Assembly: GCF_022437945.1 (NCBI RefSeq)
Contig: NZ_CP092535.1
Location: 3,100,001 to 3,164,000, forward strand
Length of the DNA stretch: 64,000 nt
Direction of reading: 5' to 3'
Source: Nocardioides sp. TF02-7
GTDB lineage: Bacteria; Actinomycetota; Actinomycetes; Propionibacteriales; Nocardioidaceae
The notes beneath the pieces are model-generated. The model ran no database searches. It saw nothing but the letters and a program-made list of their open reading frames with translations, and had not been told where the DNA came from. The translations under genes and the position numbers were made by a program. Below, piece after piece: positions 48,076 through 56,729 of this stretch. Numbering within the stretch: position 1 is the stretch's first letter; each line of letters begins with the position of its first letter.

Positions 48076-48765
48076 GTGATTCGCTTCGAGAAGGTCACCA
48101 AGAGCTACCCCGGTCCGGGGCGGCCTGCGCTCGATCAGGTGACGGTCGACATCGACAAGGGCGAGTTCGTCTACCTCGTGGGCCAGTCGGGCTCGGGCAA
48201 GTCGACCGCGCTCCGGCTGGTGCTGCGCGAGCTGCGGCCGAGCAGCGGCCGGGTCTACGTCGCGGGCAAGGAGATCAACCGGATGGCCGGCTGGAAGGTG
48301 CCGCGGCTGCGCCGCCAGGTCGGCACCGTCTTCCAGGACTTCCGGCTGCTGCCCAACAAGACCGTCGCGGAGAACGTCGCGTTCGCCTTGCAGGTGATCG
48401 GCAAGTCGCGGCGCGAGATCAACCGGGTGGTCCCCGAGACGCTCGAGGTCGTGGGGCTCAAGGACAAGGCCGGGCGGCTGCCCGACGAGCTCTCCGGCGG
48501 CGAGCAGCAGCGGGTCGCCGTCGCCCGCGCGTTCGTCAACCGGCCGATGATCCTCATCGCCGACGAGCCCACCGGCAACCTCGACCCGGCCACGTCGGTC
48601 GGGATCATGAACCTCCTCGAGGAGATCAACCGCACGGGTACGACGGTCGTGATGGCGACCCACGACCACGGCCTGGTCGACCAGTTCCGCAAACGCGTGG
48701 TCGAGCTCGAGCACGGCAAGGTGGTCCGCGACGAGGCTGCCGGCAGCTACGGCTTCCAGCACTGA
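48076..48765 (+). CDS. ftsE: cell division ATP-binding protein FtsE
   Basis: ABC ATPase of the FtsEX complex that activates peptidoglycan hydrolases at the septum. 229 residues: Walker [15 protein letters not shown] loop [17 protein letters not shown], signature [14 protein letters not shown], Walker [14 protein letters not shown] and His switch ATHDH. GTG 48076. FtsX follows after 62 bases, and the M23 hydrolase next in line is the probable effector. Confidence 0.95.
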   Translation: MIRFEKVTKSYPGPGRPALDQVTVDIDKGEFVYLVGQSGSGKSTALRLVLRELRPSSGRVYVAGKEINRMAGWKVPRLRRQVGTVFQDFRLLPNKTVAENVAFALQVIGKSRREINRVVPETLEVVGLKDKAGRLPDELSGGEQQRVAVARAFVNRPMILIADEPTGNLDPATSVGIMNLLEEINRTGTTVVMATHDHGLVDQFRKRVVELEHGKVVRDEAAGSYGFQH

Positions 48766-48827
48766 GCACCGAGCCGTAGGCGCGAACCGACCCGATCCCC
48801 ACCGGTCCCAGGAGAGCCCCCACCACC

Positions 48828-49805
48828 ATGCAGCTGCGCTATGTCTTCACCGAGCTCCGATCCGGCCTGCGGCGCAACCTCTCGATGCACCTGGCCGTCG
48901 TGCTCACCCTGTTCGTCTCGCTGACCCTCGCCGGGTGCGGGATGCTGCTCCAGCGACAGGCCGACAAGACCGCCGAGGCGCTGGGCAACGAGCTCCAGAT
49001 CCTCGTCAACCTCTGCGTCAACGACGACCCGTCGGACACCGGCAACTGCGAGGGCGGCGCCGTGACCGACCAGCAGAGCCAGGACATCCGCGCGGCGATC
49101 GAGGCGAGCCCCGAGGTCGCGTCGGTGGAGTTCCAGAGCCAGGAGGAGGGGTTCGCCGAGTTCCAGGACGTGCCGGAGTACGAACCGTACTTCGAGGGGC
49201 CCGACCCGGTGATCACCGTCGACGACTGGCCCCCGCAGTACTGGATCACGCTGGAGGACCCCGAGCGCGCCGACGGCGTCGTCAGCGCGGTCACCGGCCT
49301 CGAGGGCGTGTCGTCGATCAAGGATCAGCGCGAGACCCTCGAGCCGGTCTTCGGCCTCATCAACGCGCTCAAGTACGGCTCCTGGATCGCCTCCGCCCTC
49401 CTCCTGCTCGCCTCGTTGCTGCTCGTGGCCAACACGATCCGGCTCGCGGCCCTCGCCCGCCGCCGGGAGATCGGCATCATGCGGCTGGTCGGCGCCTCCA
49501 CGCTCTACATCGCGCTGCCGTTCCTCCTCGAGGCGCTCGTGACCGCGGTCATCGGCGTCGCGCTGGCGGCCGGCGCGCTCGCGGCGTTCACCAAGTTCGC
49601 GATCCTCGACGGGCTGGAGAACGCGATCCAGTTCGTGCCGTGGATCGGCTGGGAGGACTTCGTCGAGACCCTGCTGACCGGGCCGGACGTGTCGCTGCCG
49701 TTCAGCGGCGTCGACGTGCCGATCCCGCTCGGCCTGGTCGTCCTCGGCCCGGCGCTGACGCTGATCCCGACACTCCTGCTGACACGCAAATACATCAAAG
49801 TCTGA
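48828..49805 (+). CDS. ftsX: cell division membrane protein FtsX
   Basis: 325 residues: cytosolic N-terminus, TM1 LAVVLTLFVSLTLAGCGMLL, a large outer loop of about 190 residues with CVNDDPSDTGNCEGG that can carry a disulfide, then three C-terminal helices (SWIASALLLLASLLLVANTIRLAAL, IALPFLLEALVTAVIGVALAAGAL, LGLVVLGPALTLIPTLLLTRKYIKV). Partner of FtsE. ATG 48828 after AGGAGAG. Confidence 0.95.
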   Translation: MQLRYVFTELRSGLRRNLSMHLAVVLTLFVSLTLAGCGMLLQRQADKTAEALGNELQILVNLCVNDDPSDTGNCEGGAVTDQQSQDIRAAIEASPEVASVEFQSQEEGFAEFQDVPEYEPYFEGPDPVITVDDWPPQYWITLEDPERADGVVSAVTGLEGVSSIKDQRETLEPVFGLINALKYGSWIASALLLLASLLLVANTIRLAALARRREIGIMRLVGASTLYIALPFLLEALVTAVIGVALAAGALAAFTKFAILDGLENAIQFVPWIGWEDFVETLLTGPDVSLPFSGVDVPIPLGLVVLGPALTLIPTLLLTRKYIKV

Positions 49806-49860
49806 CCCGCCGCCGTTACGGTCGGAGCGTTCTCTTCCCCGAACACAGATTGGTTCACCC

Positions 49861-51151
49861 GTGCGCTCCTTCCCCGGCGCCCCGTCACCCCTGCCTGCCT
49901 CCGGTCGGCCGCCCCGCACGCAGCGGTGGGCAGCCCTCGCGGCCGCGGTGGTGGCGATCGGCAGCTTCACGGTCCCGGCGTTCGCCGACGACGAGGACAA
50001 GCTGCGCAACGAGCAGAAGCAGGTCGAGACCCAGATCGACCGGGCCGAGAGCGACCTGCACGAGGCCAGCCGACGGGGTCGCCCGCGCGACCACGAACCT
50101 CGACAAGGTGGTCGGGCAGCTGCGTGCCGCCCGCAGCCGGCTGCAGCGGGTGCGCACCGACCTCCGCGCGGCCCGCGTGGAGCGCGCGCGGCTCGCGCGC
50201 GAGCTCGCGCAGGCGCAGGACCGGCTCGAGCGGGTCGCGGCCGAGCTCGACGCCGCCGAGGCCGACGTCGCCGCGCAGCGCGACCTGCTGCGGCGCAGCG
50301 TCCTCGACATGGAGACCCGCGGAAACCCCGAGCTGGCGGTGATGGACGCCATCACCTCCTCCGGCTCGATCCAGGAGATGCTCGTCGCCGAGACCGGCGG
50401 CGAGATGATCCTCGGCCGCGAGGACCAGGCCCTCACCGCGTTCGAGGCCGCCGAGGCGGCGCTGCAGCACAAGAAGGACGAGGTGAAGGCCGCCCGCGAC
50501 GAGGTCGCGGCCCAGGAGGAGGCGGCCCGGCGCAACCTGCTCCGCATCCGCGGTCTCTACGCCGACGCGCAGGCCACCGCGCAGCGGGTCGACCGGCTGG
50601 TCCAGCAGGCCCGCAGCGCCCGCCGCGCCGCCATCAGCGCCCGCCAGGCCGACCGGGCCGCACTCGAGCGGCTCGAGGCACGTGAGGCGCGGATTCGCCG
50701 GCAGCTGCTGGCGCTCGCCAACCGCGCCGGCGGGCCGACGTACAACGGCGCCACCGGGGGCCTGCTCTCCACACCGGTCAACGGCCCGGTGACGTCGCCC
50801 TACGGCTACCGCACCCACCCGATCTACGGCTACTACAGCCTCCACAACGGCACCGACTTCGGCGCCCCGTGTGGTGCGCCGCTCTACGCCGGCCGCGGCG
50901 GGCGGGTGGTCAACACCTACTACGACGAGGTCTACGGCCACCGGCTGTTCCTCTCGGTCGGCACCGTCAACGGCGCCAACCTGACCCTGGTCTACAACCA
51001 CCTGTCGGGCTACCGCGTCGGCGAGGGCGCCGTCGTGGGCCGCGGCGACGTGGTCGGGTACGTCGGCACGACGGGCTGGTCGACCGGCTGCCACCTGCAC
51101 TTCACGGTGCTGCGCAACGGCACCCCGGTGAACCCGATGAACTACCTCTGA
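49861..51151 (+). CDS. coiled-coil M23 peptidase, FtsEX-associated (frame broken near 50070-50078)
   Basis: Signal peptide (AALAAAVVAIGSFTVPAFA), long coiled coil (residues about 45-280), then an M23 LytM domain with HNGTDFGAP (HxxxD) and GCHLHFTVL (HxH), so the zinc site is complete. It cleaves peptidoglycan cross-links or stem peptides. The frame slips between 50070 and 50078; removing one base from either the CC or the GGGG restores the coiled coil (EAS...VARATTNLDKVVGQL). About 429 residues. Coiled coil plus position after ftsX match EnvC/RipC-type partners activated by FtsEX. Confidence 0.9.
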
Positions 51152-51186
51152 GAACCCGATTGACCGTCCCTGGGAGAATGGGGGGG

Positions 51187-51701
51187 ATGGCCAGGAAGTC
51201 GGGGGAAGTCGGGTGCGGCGAAGGACGCGGGCGACGCGCGCAAGATGATCGCGTCGAACCGCAAGGCGCGCCACGACTACCACATCGAGGACGTCTTCGA
51301 GGCCGGCCTGGTCCTGCAGGGCACCGAGGTGAAGTCGCTGCGGATGGGCCGCGCCACTCTGACCGACGGGTTCGTCGACATCGACGGCGGCGAGGCCTGG
51401 CTGCACGGCATCCACATCCCGGAGTACGCCCAGGGCACCTGGACCAACCACGCCGCCCGGCGCAAGCGCAAGCTGCTGCTCCACAAGTCGGAGATCGAGA
51501 AGATCGAGCGCAAGGTCAGCGAGAAGGGCCACACGGTCATCCCGCTGTCGCTCTACTTCGTCAGGGGCCGTGCCAAGGTCGAGATCGGCCTCGCGAAGGG
51601 CAAGAAGTCGTGGGACAAGCGGCAGACCATCGCCTCCCCGGGAGGCCGACCGCGAGAAGCAGGTCGAGCTCGGCCGGCGGCTGAAGGGCATGCGTGACTG
51701 A
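51187..51701 (+). CDS. smpB: SsrA-binding protein SmpB (two frame breaks)
   Basis: Binds tmRNA and delivers it to stalled ribosomes. [19 protein letters not shown] start (needs one G fewer at 51201-51205), core [65 protein letters not shown], and tail [20 protein letters not shown] (needs one C fewer at 51636-51639). About 170 residues after repair. Its tmRNA partner lies 945 bases downstream. Confidence 0.94.
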
Positions 51702-52622
51702 GGTCGCGCGGGTCCGCGCGTTCTGGCGCGGGCTGGGCCTCCCCGGGCTGCTCGACCTCCACGTCCACTTCCTGCCGCCGCCGATCGAGCGCGCGGTGTG
51801 GCGGGAGTTCGACACGGCGGGGGAGAAGATCGGCCGCCCGTGGCCGATCACCTACCGGCAGCCGCCGGAGGAGCGGGTGGCGCTGCTGCGCGACCTCGGC
51901 GTGCGGCGGTTCACGACGCTGCCCCTACGCCCACAAGCCCGGCGTCGCCACCTACCTCAACGACTGGTCGCGCGACTTCGCCGCCTCGGTGCCGGAGGCG
52001 GTGTGGACCGCGACCTTCTACCCCGAGCCCGAGGCGCCGGCGTACGTCGACGCGCTGGTCGCCGCCGGCGTGCAGGCGTTCAAGGTGCACGCGCAGGTCG
52101 GGGGAGTTCCACGTCGACGACCCGGCGCTCGACCCGGTGTGGGGGACGCTCGCCGACGCCGGCGTGCCGGTGGTCGCCCACGTCGGCTCCGGGCCGGTCG
52201 GCAACGCCTACACCGGCCCGGCCGCCACCGCCCGGCTGCTCGCCCGGCACCCGCGGCTGGTGCTGGTGGTCGCCCACATGGGGTCGCCGGAGTGCGCGGA
52301 GTTCCTCGACCTCGCCGAGCGCCACGACCGCGTCCACCTCGACACCTCGATGGCCTTCAGCGACTTCTTCGCCGAGGACGGCGGCTACCCGCGCGACCTG
52401 GTCCCGCGGCTCCGCGACCTGCAGGAGCGGGTCGTCTACGGCTCCGACTTCCCGACCCTCCCGTTCGCCTACGCCGACCAGCTCGACCAGCTCGCCGCCC
52501 TCGACCTCGGGGAACATTGGCTGCGGGCGGTGTGTTGGGACAATGCGAGCCGGTTGCTCGGGCTCGACGGCGCGGAGGGCCTCGGTGGAAACGATGAGGC
52601 GTTCGGTCGGTCGGGTCCGTAA
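51694..52622 (+). CDS. amidohydrolase-family metal-dependent hydrolase (two frame breaks)
   Basis: Amidohydrolase_2-type TIM barrel: [10 protein letters not shown] (HxH metal motif), [35 protein letters not shown] and [10 protein letters not shown] with the metal Asp. Runs CCCC 51922-51925 and GGGGG 52100-52104 are each one base too long (repairs: [12 protein letters not shown] and [10 protein letters not shown]). About 309 residues. GTG 51694 overlaps the smpB stop by eight bases. It is regularly found between smpB and ssrA in related genomes as I recall; the substrate is unknown. Confidence 0.82.
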
Positions 52623-52645
52623 GATGGGTCGTGCACAACTCAAGA

Positions 52646-53016
52646 GGGGCTGATCGGTTTCGACTTGGGACGTTGGTTCCAGGGGAAGCGGGTCGAGAAG
52701 CCAGCGTCATCTCGTAAACGTTCGCTGGAAACCAATAACTGCCGATTCCAAGCGCAGTTCCTTCGCTCTCGCTGCCTGAGCAGTGATCGAAGCGTCAGAC
52801 AGGGCATCCGTCTCCGTCCCTGACCCTGGCGTCGACTAGGAGACTCGCTGCGTCGCTCTCGCCGGGAGGGCGGCGCGGGACTCAAACCCGGCTGGGCCTG
52901 TCGGCGACGTGTCAGTGCGAGCGCCGGGGCCGAGCAACACGACAGCACTGACTGCACCCGGAGAAGACCTGGTTCGGCGCTCGAGGACGCGGGTTCGATT
53001 CCCGCCAGCTCCACCA
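52646..53016 (+). ncRNA. ssrA: transfer-messenger RNA (tmRNA)
   Basis: The 5-prime end GGGGCTG pairs with CAGCTCC before a genomically encoded ACCA, forming the Ala-type acceptor stem; the T arm reads GGGTTCGATTCCCGCC. The tag reading frame begins GCC GAT TCC at 52741 and ends TGA at 52777-52779, coding ADSKRSSFALAA; the C-terminal ALAA targets products to Clp proteases. 371 bases, one piece. It lies directly downstream of the smpB region and works with SmpB in ribosome rescue. Confidence 0.97.
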
Positions 53017-53055
53017 CCACGCACCATCCACGATCACCACAGCTCAGCGACACCA

Positions 53056-53082
53056 GGCCCCGGCGGGTGATCCGCCGGGGCC
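53056..53082 (+). terminator. hairpin terminator after tmRNA
   Basis: Perfect 11-base stem GGCCCCGGCGG / CCGCCGGGGCC with a GTGAT loop, followed by TTCGTCGTGT. Confidence 0.85.
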
Positions 53083-53147
53083 TTCGTCGTGTCCAGGGCC
53101 GACGCGCGAGGCGTACAGTGCAACCCCCCGTCGAGGTGAGGTGACAC

Positions 53148-53954
53148 ATGAGAACGCACGAGGACCGGGTCGCCGCGTTCCGCCGACTCCACGCCGAGGG
53201 TTGCTTCGTCATGCCCAACCCCTGGGACGTCGGGACGGCGCGGATGCTGGAGCGGATGGGGTTCCCTGCGCTGGCGACGACGAGCGCGGGGCTGGCGTGG
53301 TCGCAGGGGTTGGCGGACAACGAGGTCACGCTCGACGCGGTGCTCGACCACCTGCGGCTGGTGGCGGCTGCCGTGTCGGTGCCGGTCAACGCGGACTTCC
53401 AGGGCGGCTACGCGGTCGAGCCGGAGGGCGTGGCGGCGAACGTGGCCCTGGCCGTCGACACCGGCATCGCCGGGCTGTCGATCGAGGACGCGTCAGGAGA
53501 CCCGACGGAGCCGCTGCTCGACCGCGACCTGTCGGTGCGCAGGATCGAGGCCGTGCGCAGGGCGATCGACGAGAGCGGGACCGGGGTCGTGCTCACCGGC
53601 CGGTCCGAGGGCTTCGTCTGCGGGCGGCCCGACATCGACGAGACCATCCGGCGACTGCAGGCGTACGCCGAGGCGGGCGCGGACTGCCTCTACGCGCCCC
53701 GCACCGACCGGCTCGAGCACGTCGAGGCGATCGTGTCCGCCGTGGCGCCGAAGCCGGTGAACCTCCTGATCAACGCGCCGTTCACCACGGTCGCGGAGGC
53801 AGCCGAGCTGGGCGTGCGGCGGATCAGCGTCGGCGGCACGCTGGCGCGCACCGCGTGGGGCGGCTTCCTGGCGGCCGCGGAGGAGATCGCCGGTGAAGGT
53901 ACGTTCTCGCGGTTCGTCGGTCTCCCCGACGTGGAGGGCCTGTTCGGCGGCTGA
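53148..53954 (+). CDS. isocitrate lyase/PEP mutase-family protein
   Basis: 268-residue PEP-mutase-like barrel: FVMPNPWDVGTARMLERMGFPALATTSAGLA, VNADFQGGYA (Mg-binding DxE-type region), GLSIEDASGD and RSEGFVCGRPDIDETIRRLQAY. Family members are C-C lyases such as oxaloacetate decarboxylase or methylisocitrate lyase-like enzymes; no KKCGH active loop of isocitrate lyase is seen, so a decarboxylase or phosphonate-type role is as likely. ATG 53148 follows GAGGTGAGG. Confidence 0.85.
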   Translation: MRTHEDRVAAFRRLHAEGCFVMPNPWDVGTARMLERMGFPALATTSAGLAWSQGLADNEVTLDAVLDHLRLVAAAVSVPVNADFQGGYAVEPEGVAANVALAVDTGIAGLSIEDASGDPTEPLLDRDLSVRRIEAVRRAIDESGTGVVLTGRSEGFVCGRPDIDETIRRLQAYAEAGADCLYAPRTDRLEHVEAIVSAVAPKPVNLLINAPFTTVAEAAELGVRRISVGGTLARTAWGGFLAAAEEIAGEGTFSRFVGLPDVEGLFGG

Positions 53955-53973
53955 CGGATCACCGGTTCGGTGC

Positions 53974-54864
53974 TCACCGCTCCGGGGCCGGAGTCGGCGG
54001 CAGGTCGACGCCGCGCAGCCGCTCCCGTCCGGTGAGCGACTCGATCCTCGTCATCCGGCCGTTCTCGACGGTGCACCGCATCAGGCCGGCCGGCTCGCCG
54101 GTCGGGCCCCACGCGAGGATGCCGGGCCGGCCGTCGACGAGGACACGGCGGGCGGTGTAGCCGAGGCCGCCGCCGCGCAGGACCGCCCGGACGAGCTCAT
54201 CGCGGCCGCGGGTGACGGTGGCGCCGCTCGGGTTCTCCACCTGCCAGGTCAGGTCGGGGTCGAGGACCGAGAGCAGGGCCTCGAAGTCGCCGTCACGGGC
54301 CGCGGCGAGGAAGGCGTCGACCACCCGCCGCTGCTGCTGGAGGTCGGCGGCGGGCGGTGTCGCGCCCTGGACCTTGCGGCGCGCGCGGCTGGCCGCCATC
54401 TTCGCGGCGTCGGAGGACTTGCCGATGATCGGGCCGACGTCCGCGAACGGCACGGCGAACAGGTCGTGCAGCACGAAGGCCAGCCGCTCCTCGGGCCCTA
54501 GCGAGCCCAGCACCACGAGCAGGGCGAGCCCGAGCGACTCGGCCTGCACCGCCTGGTCGGCGGGATCGTCCCCGGCCGGGACGACGTCCTCGGTGACGAC
54601 CGGCGCGGGCGGCCGGTCGTCGTACGGGACCTCGCGGCGGGCCGATCGCGAACGAAGCGCGTCGATGCTCAGCCTGCCGACGACGGTCGTCAGCCACCCG
54701 GCGACGTTGTCGACCGACCCCGGCTGCTGGCGGGCCAGGCGCAGCCACGCCTCCTGCACGACGTCCTCGGCCTCGGTGCGGTCTCCCAGCACCCGCGAGG
54801 CGATGGCCAGCAGCCGCGCGCGCTGGTCCTGGAACTCCTCCGCCTGCGACGCCTCGTCACTCAT
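53974..54864 (-). CDS. ECF41-type RNA polymerase sigma factor
   Basis: 296 residues: sigma region 2 (RARLLAIASRVLGDRTEAEDVVQEAWLRLARQ), region 4 (LGPEERLAFVLHDLFAVPFADVGPIIGKSSDAAKMAASRARRKVQ) and a C-terminal SnoaL-like domain (VVDAFLAAARDGDFEALLSVLDPDLTWQVEN, then RDELVRAVL), the fused regulatory domain characteristic of ECF41. ATG 54864 selected. A TGTTACG-N16-CGTC element upstream (54927-54901) fits autoregulation, and a second copy precedes a DoxX-like gene. No anti-sigma gene is seen, as expected for ECF41. Confidence 0.9.
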   Translation of the reverse strand: MSDEASQAEEFQDQRARLLAIASRVLGDRTEAEDVVQEAWLRLARQQPGSVDNVAGWLTTVVGRLSIDALRSRSARREVPYDDRPPAPVVTEDVVPAGDDPADQAVQAESLGLALLVVLGSLGPEERLAFVLHDLFAVPFADVGPIIGKSSDAAKMAASRARRKVQGATPPAADLQQQRRVVDAFLAAARDGDFEALLSVLDPDLTWQVENPSGATVTRGRDELVRAVLRGGGLGYTARRVLVDGRPGILAWGPTGEPAGLMRCTVENGRMTRIESLTGRERLRGVDLPPTPAPER

Positions 54865-54900
54865 CGTTACCTCTCCTCGTCCGGCTCCGTCATCCAACAC

Positions 54901-54927
54901 GACGGGCCCGGAAGGGCCGACGTAACA
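54901..54927 (-). promoter_or_regulatory. ECF41-type promoter of the sigma factor gene
   Basis: Minus-strand TGTTACG (54927-54921), 16 bases, CGTC (54904-54901), close to the ECF41 consensus TGTCACA-N16-CGTC as I recall it. It is placed 37 bases upstream of the ATG. Confidence 0.65.
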
Positions 54928-54941
54928 GAGAAGGAGGAACC

Positions 54942-55331
54942 GTGGACCTCACCCTGTGGATCCTCGCCGGCGTGCTCGCCCTCGCCTACACCGCCGGCGG
55001 CACCAGCCTGCTGCTCCTGCCGAGGGAGAAGTACCGCGCCCTGGGCCACAGCCAGTACTGGGTCGACGACTTCGGCGACACGCACCTGAGGATCATCGGC
55101 ACGATCAAGGTCGTCGGCGCCGTGGGACTGGTCGTGCCGGCGGCGCTCGACGTCGCGCCGGTGCTCACACCGCTCGCCGCGTGCGGGCTGATGCTGTTCA
55201 TGGCCGGTGCCGGCACCACCCGGTTCCGGCGGGGCGAGTGGACGCTCCTGGCCGGCGACCTGGTGTTCATCAGCCTGTTCGCGTTCCTGGCCTGGGGGCG
55301 GTTCGACCTCCAGCCGTTGGGAGCGGGGTGA
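54942..55331 (+). CDS. DoxX-like four-helix membrane protein (1)
   Basis: 129 residues: LTLWILAGVLALAYTAGGTSLLLLP, LRIIGTIKVVGAVGLVVPAAL, LTPLAACGLMLFMAGAGTTRF, LLAGDLVFISLFAFLAWGRF. This is the DoxX/DUF4267-type pattern. GTG 54942 after GAGAAGGAGGA; divergent from the sigma factor. The role is unknown; DoxX-family proteins are common in ECF41 regulons. Confidence 0.8.
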   Translation: MDLTLWILAGVLALAYTAGGTSLLLLPREKYRALGHSQYWVDDFGDTHLRIIGTIKVVGAVGLVVPAALDVAPVLTPLAACGLMLFMAGAGTTRFRRGEWTLLAGDLVFISLFAFLAWGRFDLQPLGAG

Positions 55332-55366
55332 CGACGGGTGAGCCGACCTGCCTGGTACGCCGCTCC

Positions 55367-55708
55367 TCAGGCAGCGCCGACGGCCAGGGAGCCCACGACC
55401 GGGGCGGCGTACAGCAGCGGGAACGGCACGTGGGCGAACGACCGCGCCCGCAGCACGGTCGTCACGGCTCCCACGAAGTACAGCACCAGGCAGACGCCGG
55501 CCGTCACGCCGATCGCGGGCACGGCCAGGCCGGCGAGGAGCCCGAGGGCGCCGGCCGCCTTCGCCGCCCCGAGCCACGGCCACCACGTCCGCGGGACGCC
55601 GTAGTCCGCCAGCGGCTCGACCACCCACTTCGCGTGGACGAGGACCGAGATGGCCGAGAACCCCACCATCGCGGCAGCGAGCAGGGTGACGATTGCGTGA
55701 GTCGACAT
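55367..55708 (-). CDS. DoxX-like membrane protein (2)
   Basis: 113 residues, four helices (IVTLLAAAMVGFSAISVLVHAKW, WLGAAKAAGALGLLAGLAV, GVTAGVCLVLYFVGAVTTVL, FPLLYAAPVVGSLAVGA). ATG 55708. Preceded by TGTCACA-N16-TGTC (55800-55774, minus strand), so it is a probable ECF41 target. Confidence 0.8.
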   Translation of the reverse strand: MSTHAIVTLLAAAMVGFSAISVLVHAKWVVEPLADYGVPRTWWPWLGAAKAAGALGLLAGLAVPAIGVTAGVCLVLYFVGAVTTVLRARSFAHVPFPLLYAAPVVGSLAVGAA

Positions 55709-55773
55709 GGGACGAGCTCCCTCCGGGTGCGGGCCGGCGCTTCCCGCCGGCGATCAGGTGTCGCTGCCATGGG

Positions 55774-55800
55774 GACACCGCAGGAGCGGCGGGTGTGACA
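55774..55800 (-). promoter_or_regulatory. ECF41-type promoter of the second DoxX-like gene
   Basis: Minus-strand TGTCACA (55800-55794), exactly 16 bases, then TGTC (55777-55774): perfect -35 and three of four -10 bases of the ECF41 consensus as I recall it. The ATG is 66 bases downstream. Confidence 0.65.
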
Positions 55801-55862
55801 CGAGCGCACGACGGCCGACGACGCGCCCGGTCGGCCGGACAGCCGCGACCTACGCTCTGTCC

Positions 55863-56288
55863 ATGACGTCACTGCTGGACGCGCCGCCCACCTCGCGACC
55901 GCGCACGGTGGCGCGGCTGGCGCTCGGGGCCGCCCTCGCGTACGCCGGCGTCAGCCACCTGACCTTCGCGCGCGAGGAGTTCTCCGCCCAGGTGCCGGGC
56001 TGGTTCCCGGTGGACGACGACCCGGTGGTCGTCGTGTCCGGCATCGTGGAGATCGGGCTCGGCACCGCGCTGCTCGCCTGGGCGCGCGGGCGGGTGCCGG
56101 TCGGGTGGGTGGTGGCTGCCTTCTTCGTGGCGATCTTCCCCGGCAACATCGCGCAGTACGTCGAGGGCAACGACGGGTTCGGCCTCGACACCGACACCAA
56201 GCGCCTAGTGCGGCTGTTCTTCCAGCCCCTGCTGGTCGTGTGGGCACTGTGGGCGACCGCCGCGTGGCGCGACCGCCCGCGCCGCTGA
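55863..56288 (+). CDS. DoxX-family membrane protein (3)
   Basis: 141 residues: LALGAALAYAGVSHLTFAREEF, VVVVSGIVEIGLGTALLAWA, VGWVVAAFFVAIFPGNIAQYVEG and RLFFQPLLVVWALWATAAW. The GVSHLTFAREEF segment is typical of DoxX-like proteins annotated near oxidoreductases. ATG 55863. It is the third DoxX-type protein within 1.4 kb; ends at a strong bidirectional terminator. Confidence 0.8.
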   Translation: MTSLLDAPPTSRPRTVARLALGAALAYAGVSHLTFAREEFSAQVPGWFPVDDDPVVVVSGIVEIGLGTALLAWARGRVPVGWVVAAFFVAIFPGNIAQYVEGNDGFGLDTDTKRLVRLFFQPLLVVWALWATAAWRDRPRR

Positions 56289-56305
56289 CCCGGACGCGGA
56301 CGCAG

Positions 56306-56339
56306 AAGGGCCCCGACCACCTACGTGGTCGGGGCCCTT
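56306..56339. terminator. bidirectional hairpin terminator
   Basis: Perfect 15-base stem (AAGGGCCCCGACCAC with its complement), CTAC loop, bordered by AA/TT so that it can act in both directions between convergent genes. The stop codon of the leftward gene lies inside it. Confidence 0.9.
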
Positions 56340-56638
56340 CGCTGTTCGTCAGGTGAGTGGGTCGGCTCAGACGGGGAGCGCTTCTTGTTCTTGCCCATGA
56401 AGCCCTCGACGACGCCGATGAGCAGCACCGCGGCGACGATCGCCACGATCGCGCCGAGGATGTTGAGCTCGAAGATGTCGCCGGTGCCGAGGGCGGAGGC
56501 GACGATGCCGCCGATCAGCGAGCCGATCACGCCGAGCACGAGCGTCCCGAGGAGCCCGAGGTTCTGGCGGCCGGGCTTGATGAGGCGCGCGAGGGCGCCG
56601 ACGATGAGGCCGAACACGAGGAATCCGATGATTGCCAT
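56321..56638 (-). CDS. GlsB/YeaQ/YmgE-family stress membrane protein
   Basis: 105 residues: IIGFLVFGLIVGALARLIKPG, LGLLGTLVLGVIGSLIGGIVA and a third helix ILGAIVAIVAAVLLIGVVEGF, the transglycosylase-associated (GlsB) family of small general-stress proteins, with a charged tail. ATG 56638. The tail is 15-20 residues longer than usual because the stop falls within the terminator hairpin. Confidence 0.85.
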   Translation of the reverse strand: MAIIGFLVFGLIVGALARLIKPGRQNLGLLGTLVLGVIGSLIGGIVASALGTGDIFELNILGAIVAIVAAVLLIGVVEGFMGKNKKRSPSEPTHSPDEQRRAPTT

Positions 56639-56729
56639 GTCGGGCTGGTACCCAGTTGCCGGCCGTCGATTCGTGCGCGGCACGCCGTTGCGCGGCGGAC
56701 CTCCTTCGGTCGCGGGGGAAGATGGCGGG

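Noticed and set aside
52980..53016. Separate tRNA gene suggested by the T-loop and ACCA end
   Set aside because: It is the 3-prime part of the tmRNA; no anticodon arm precedes it.
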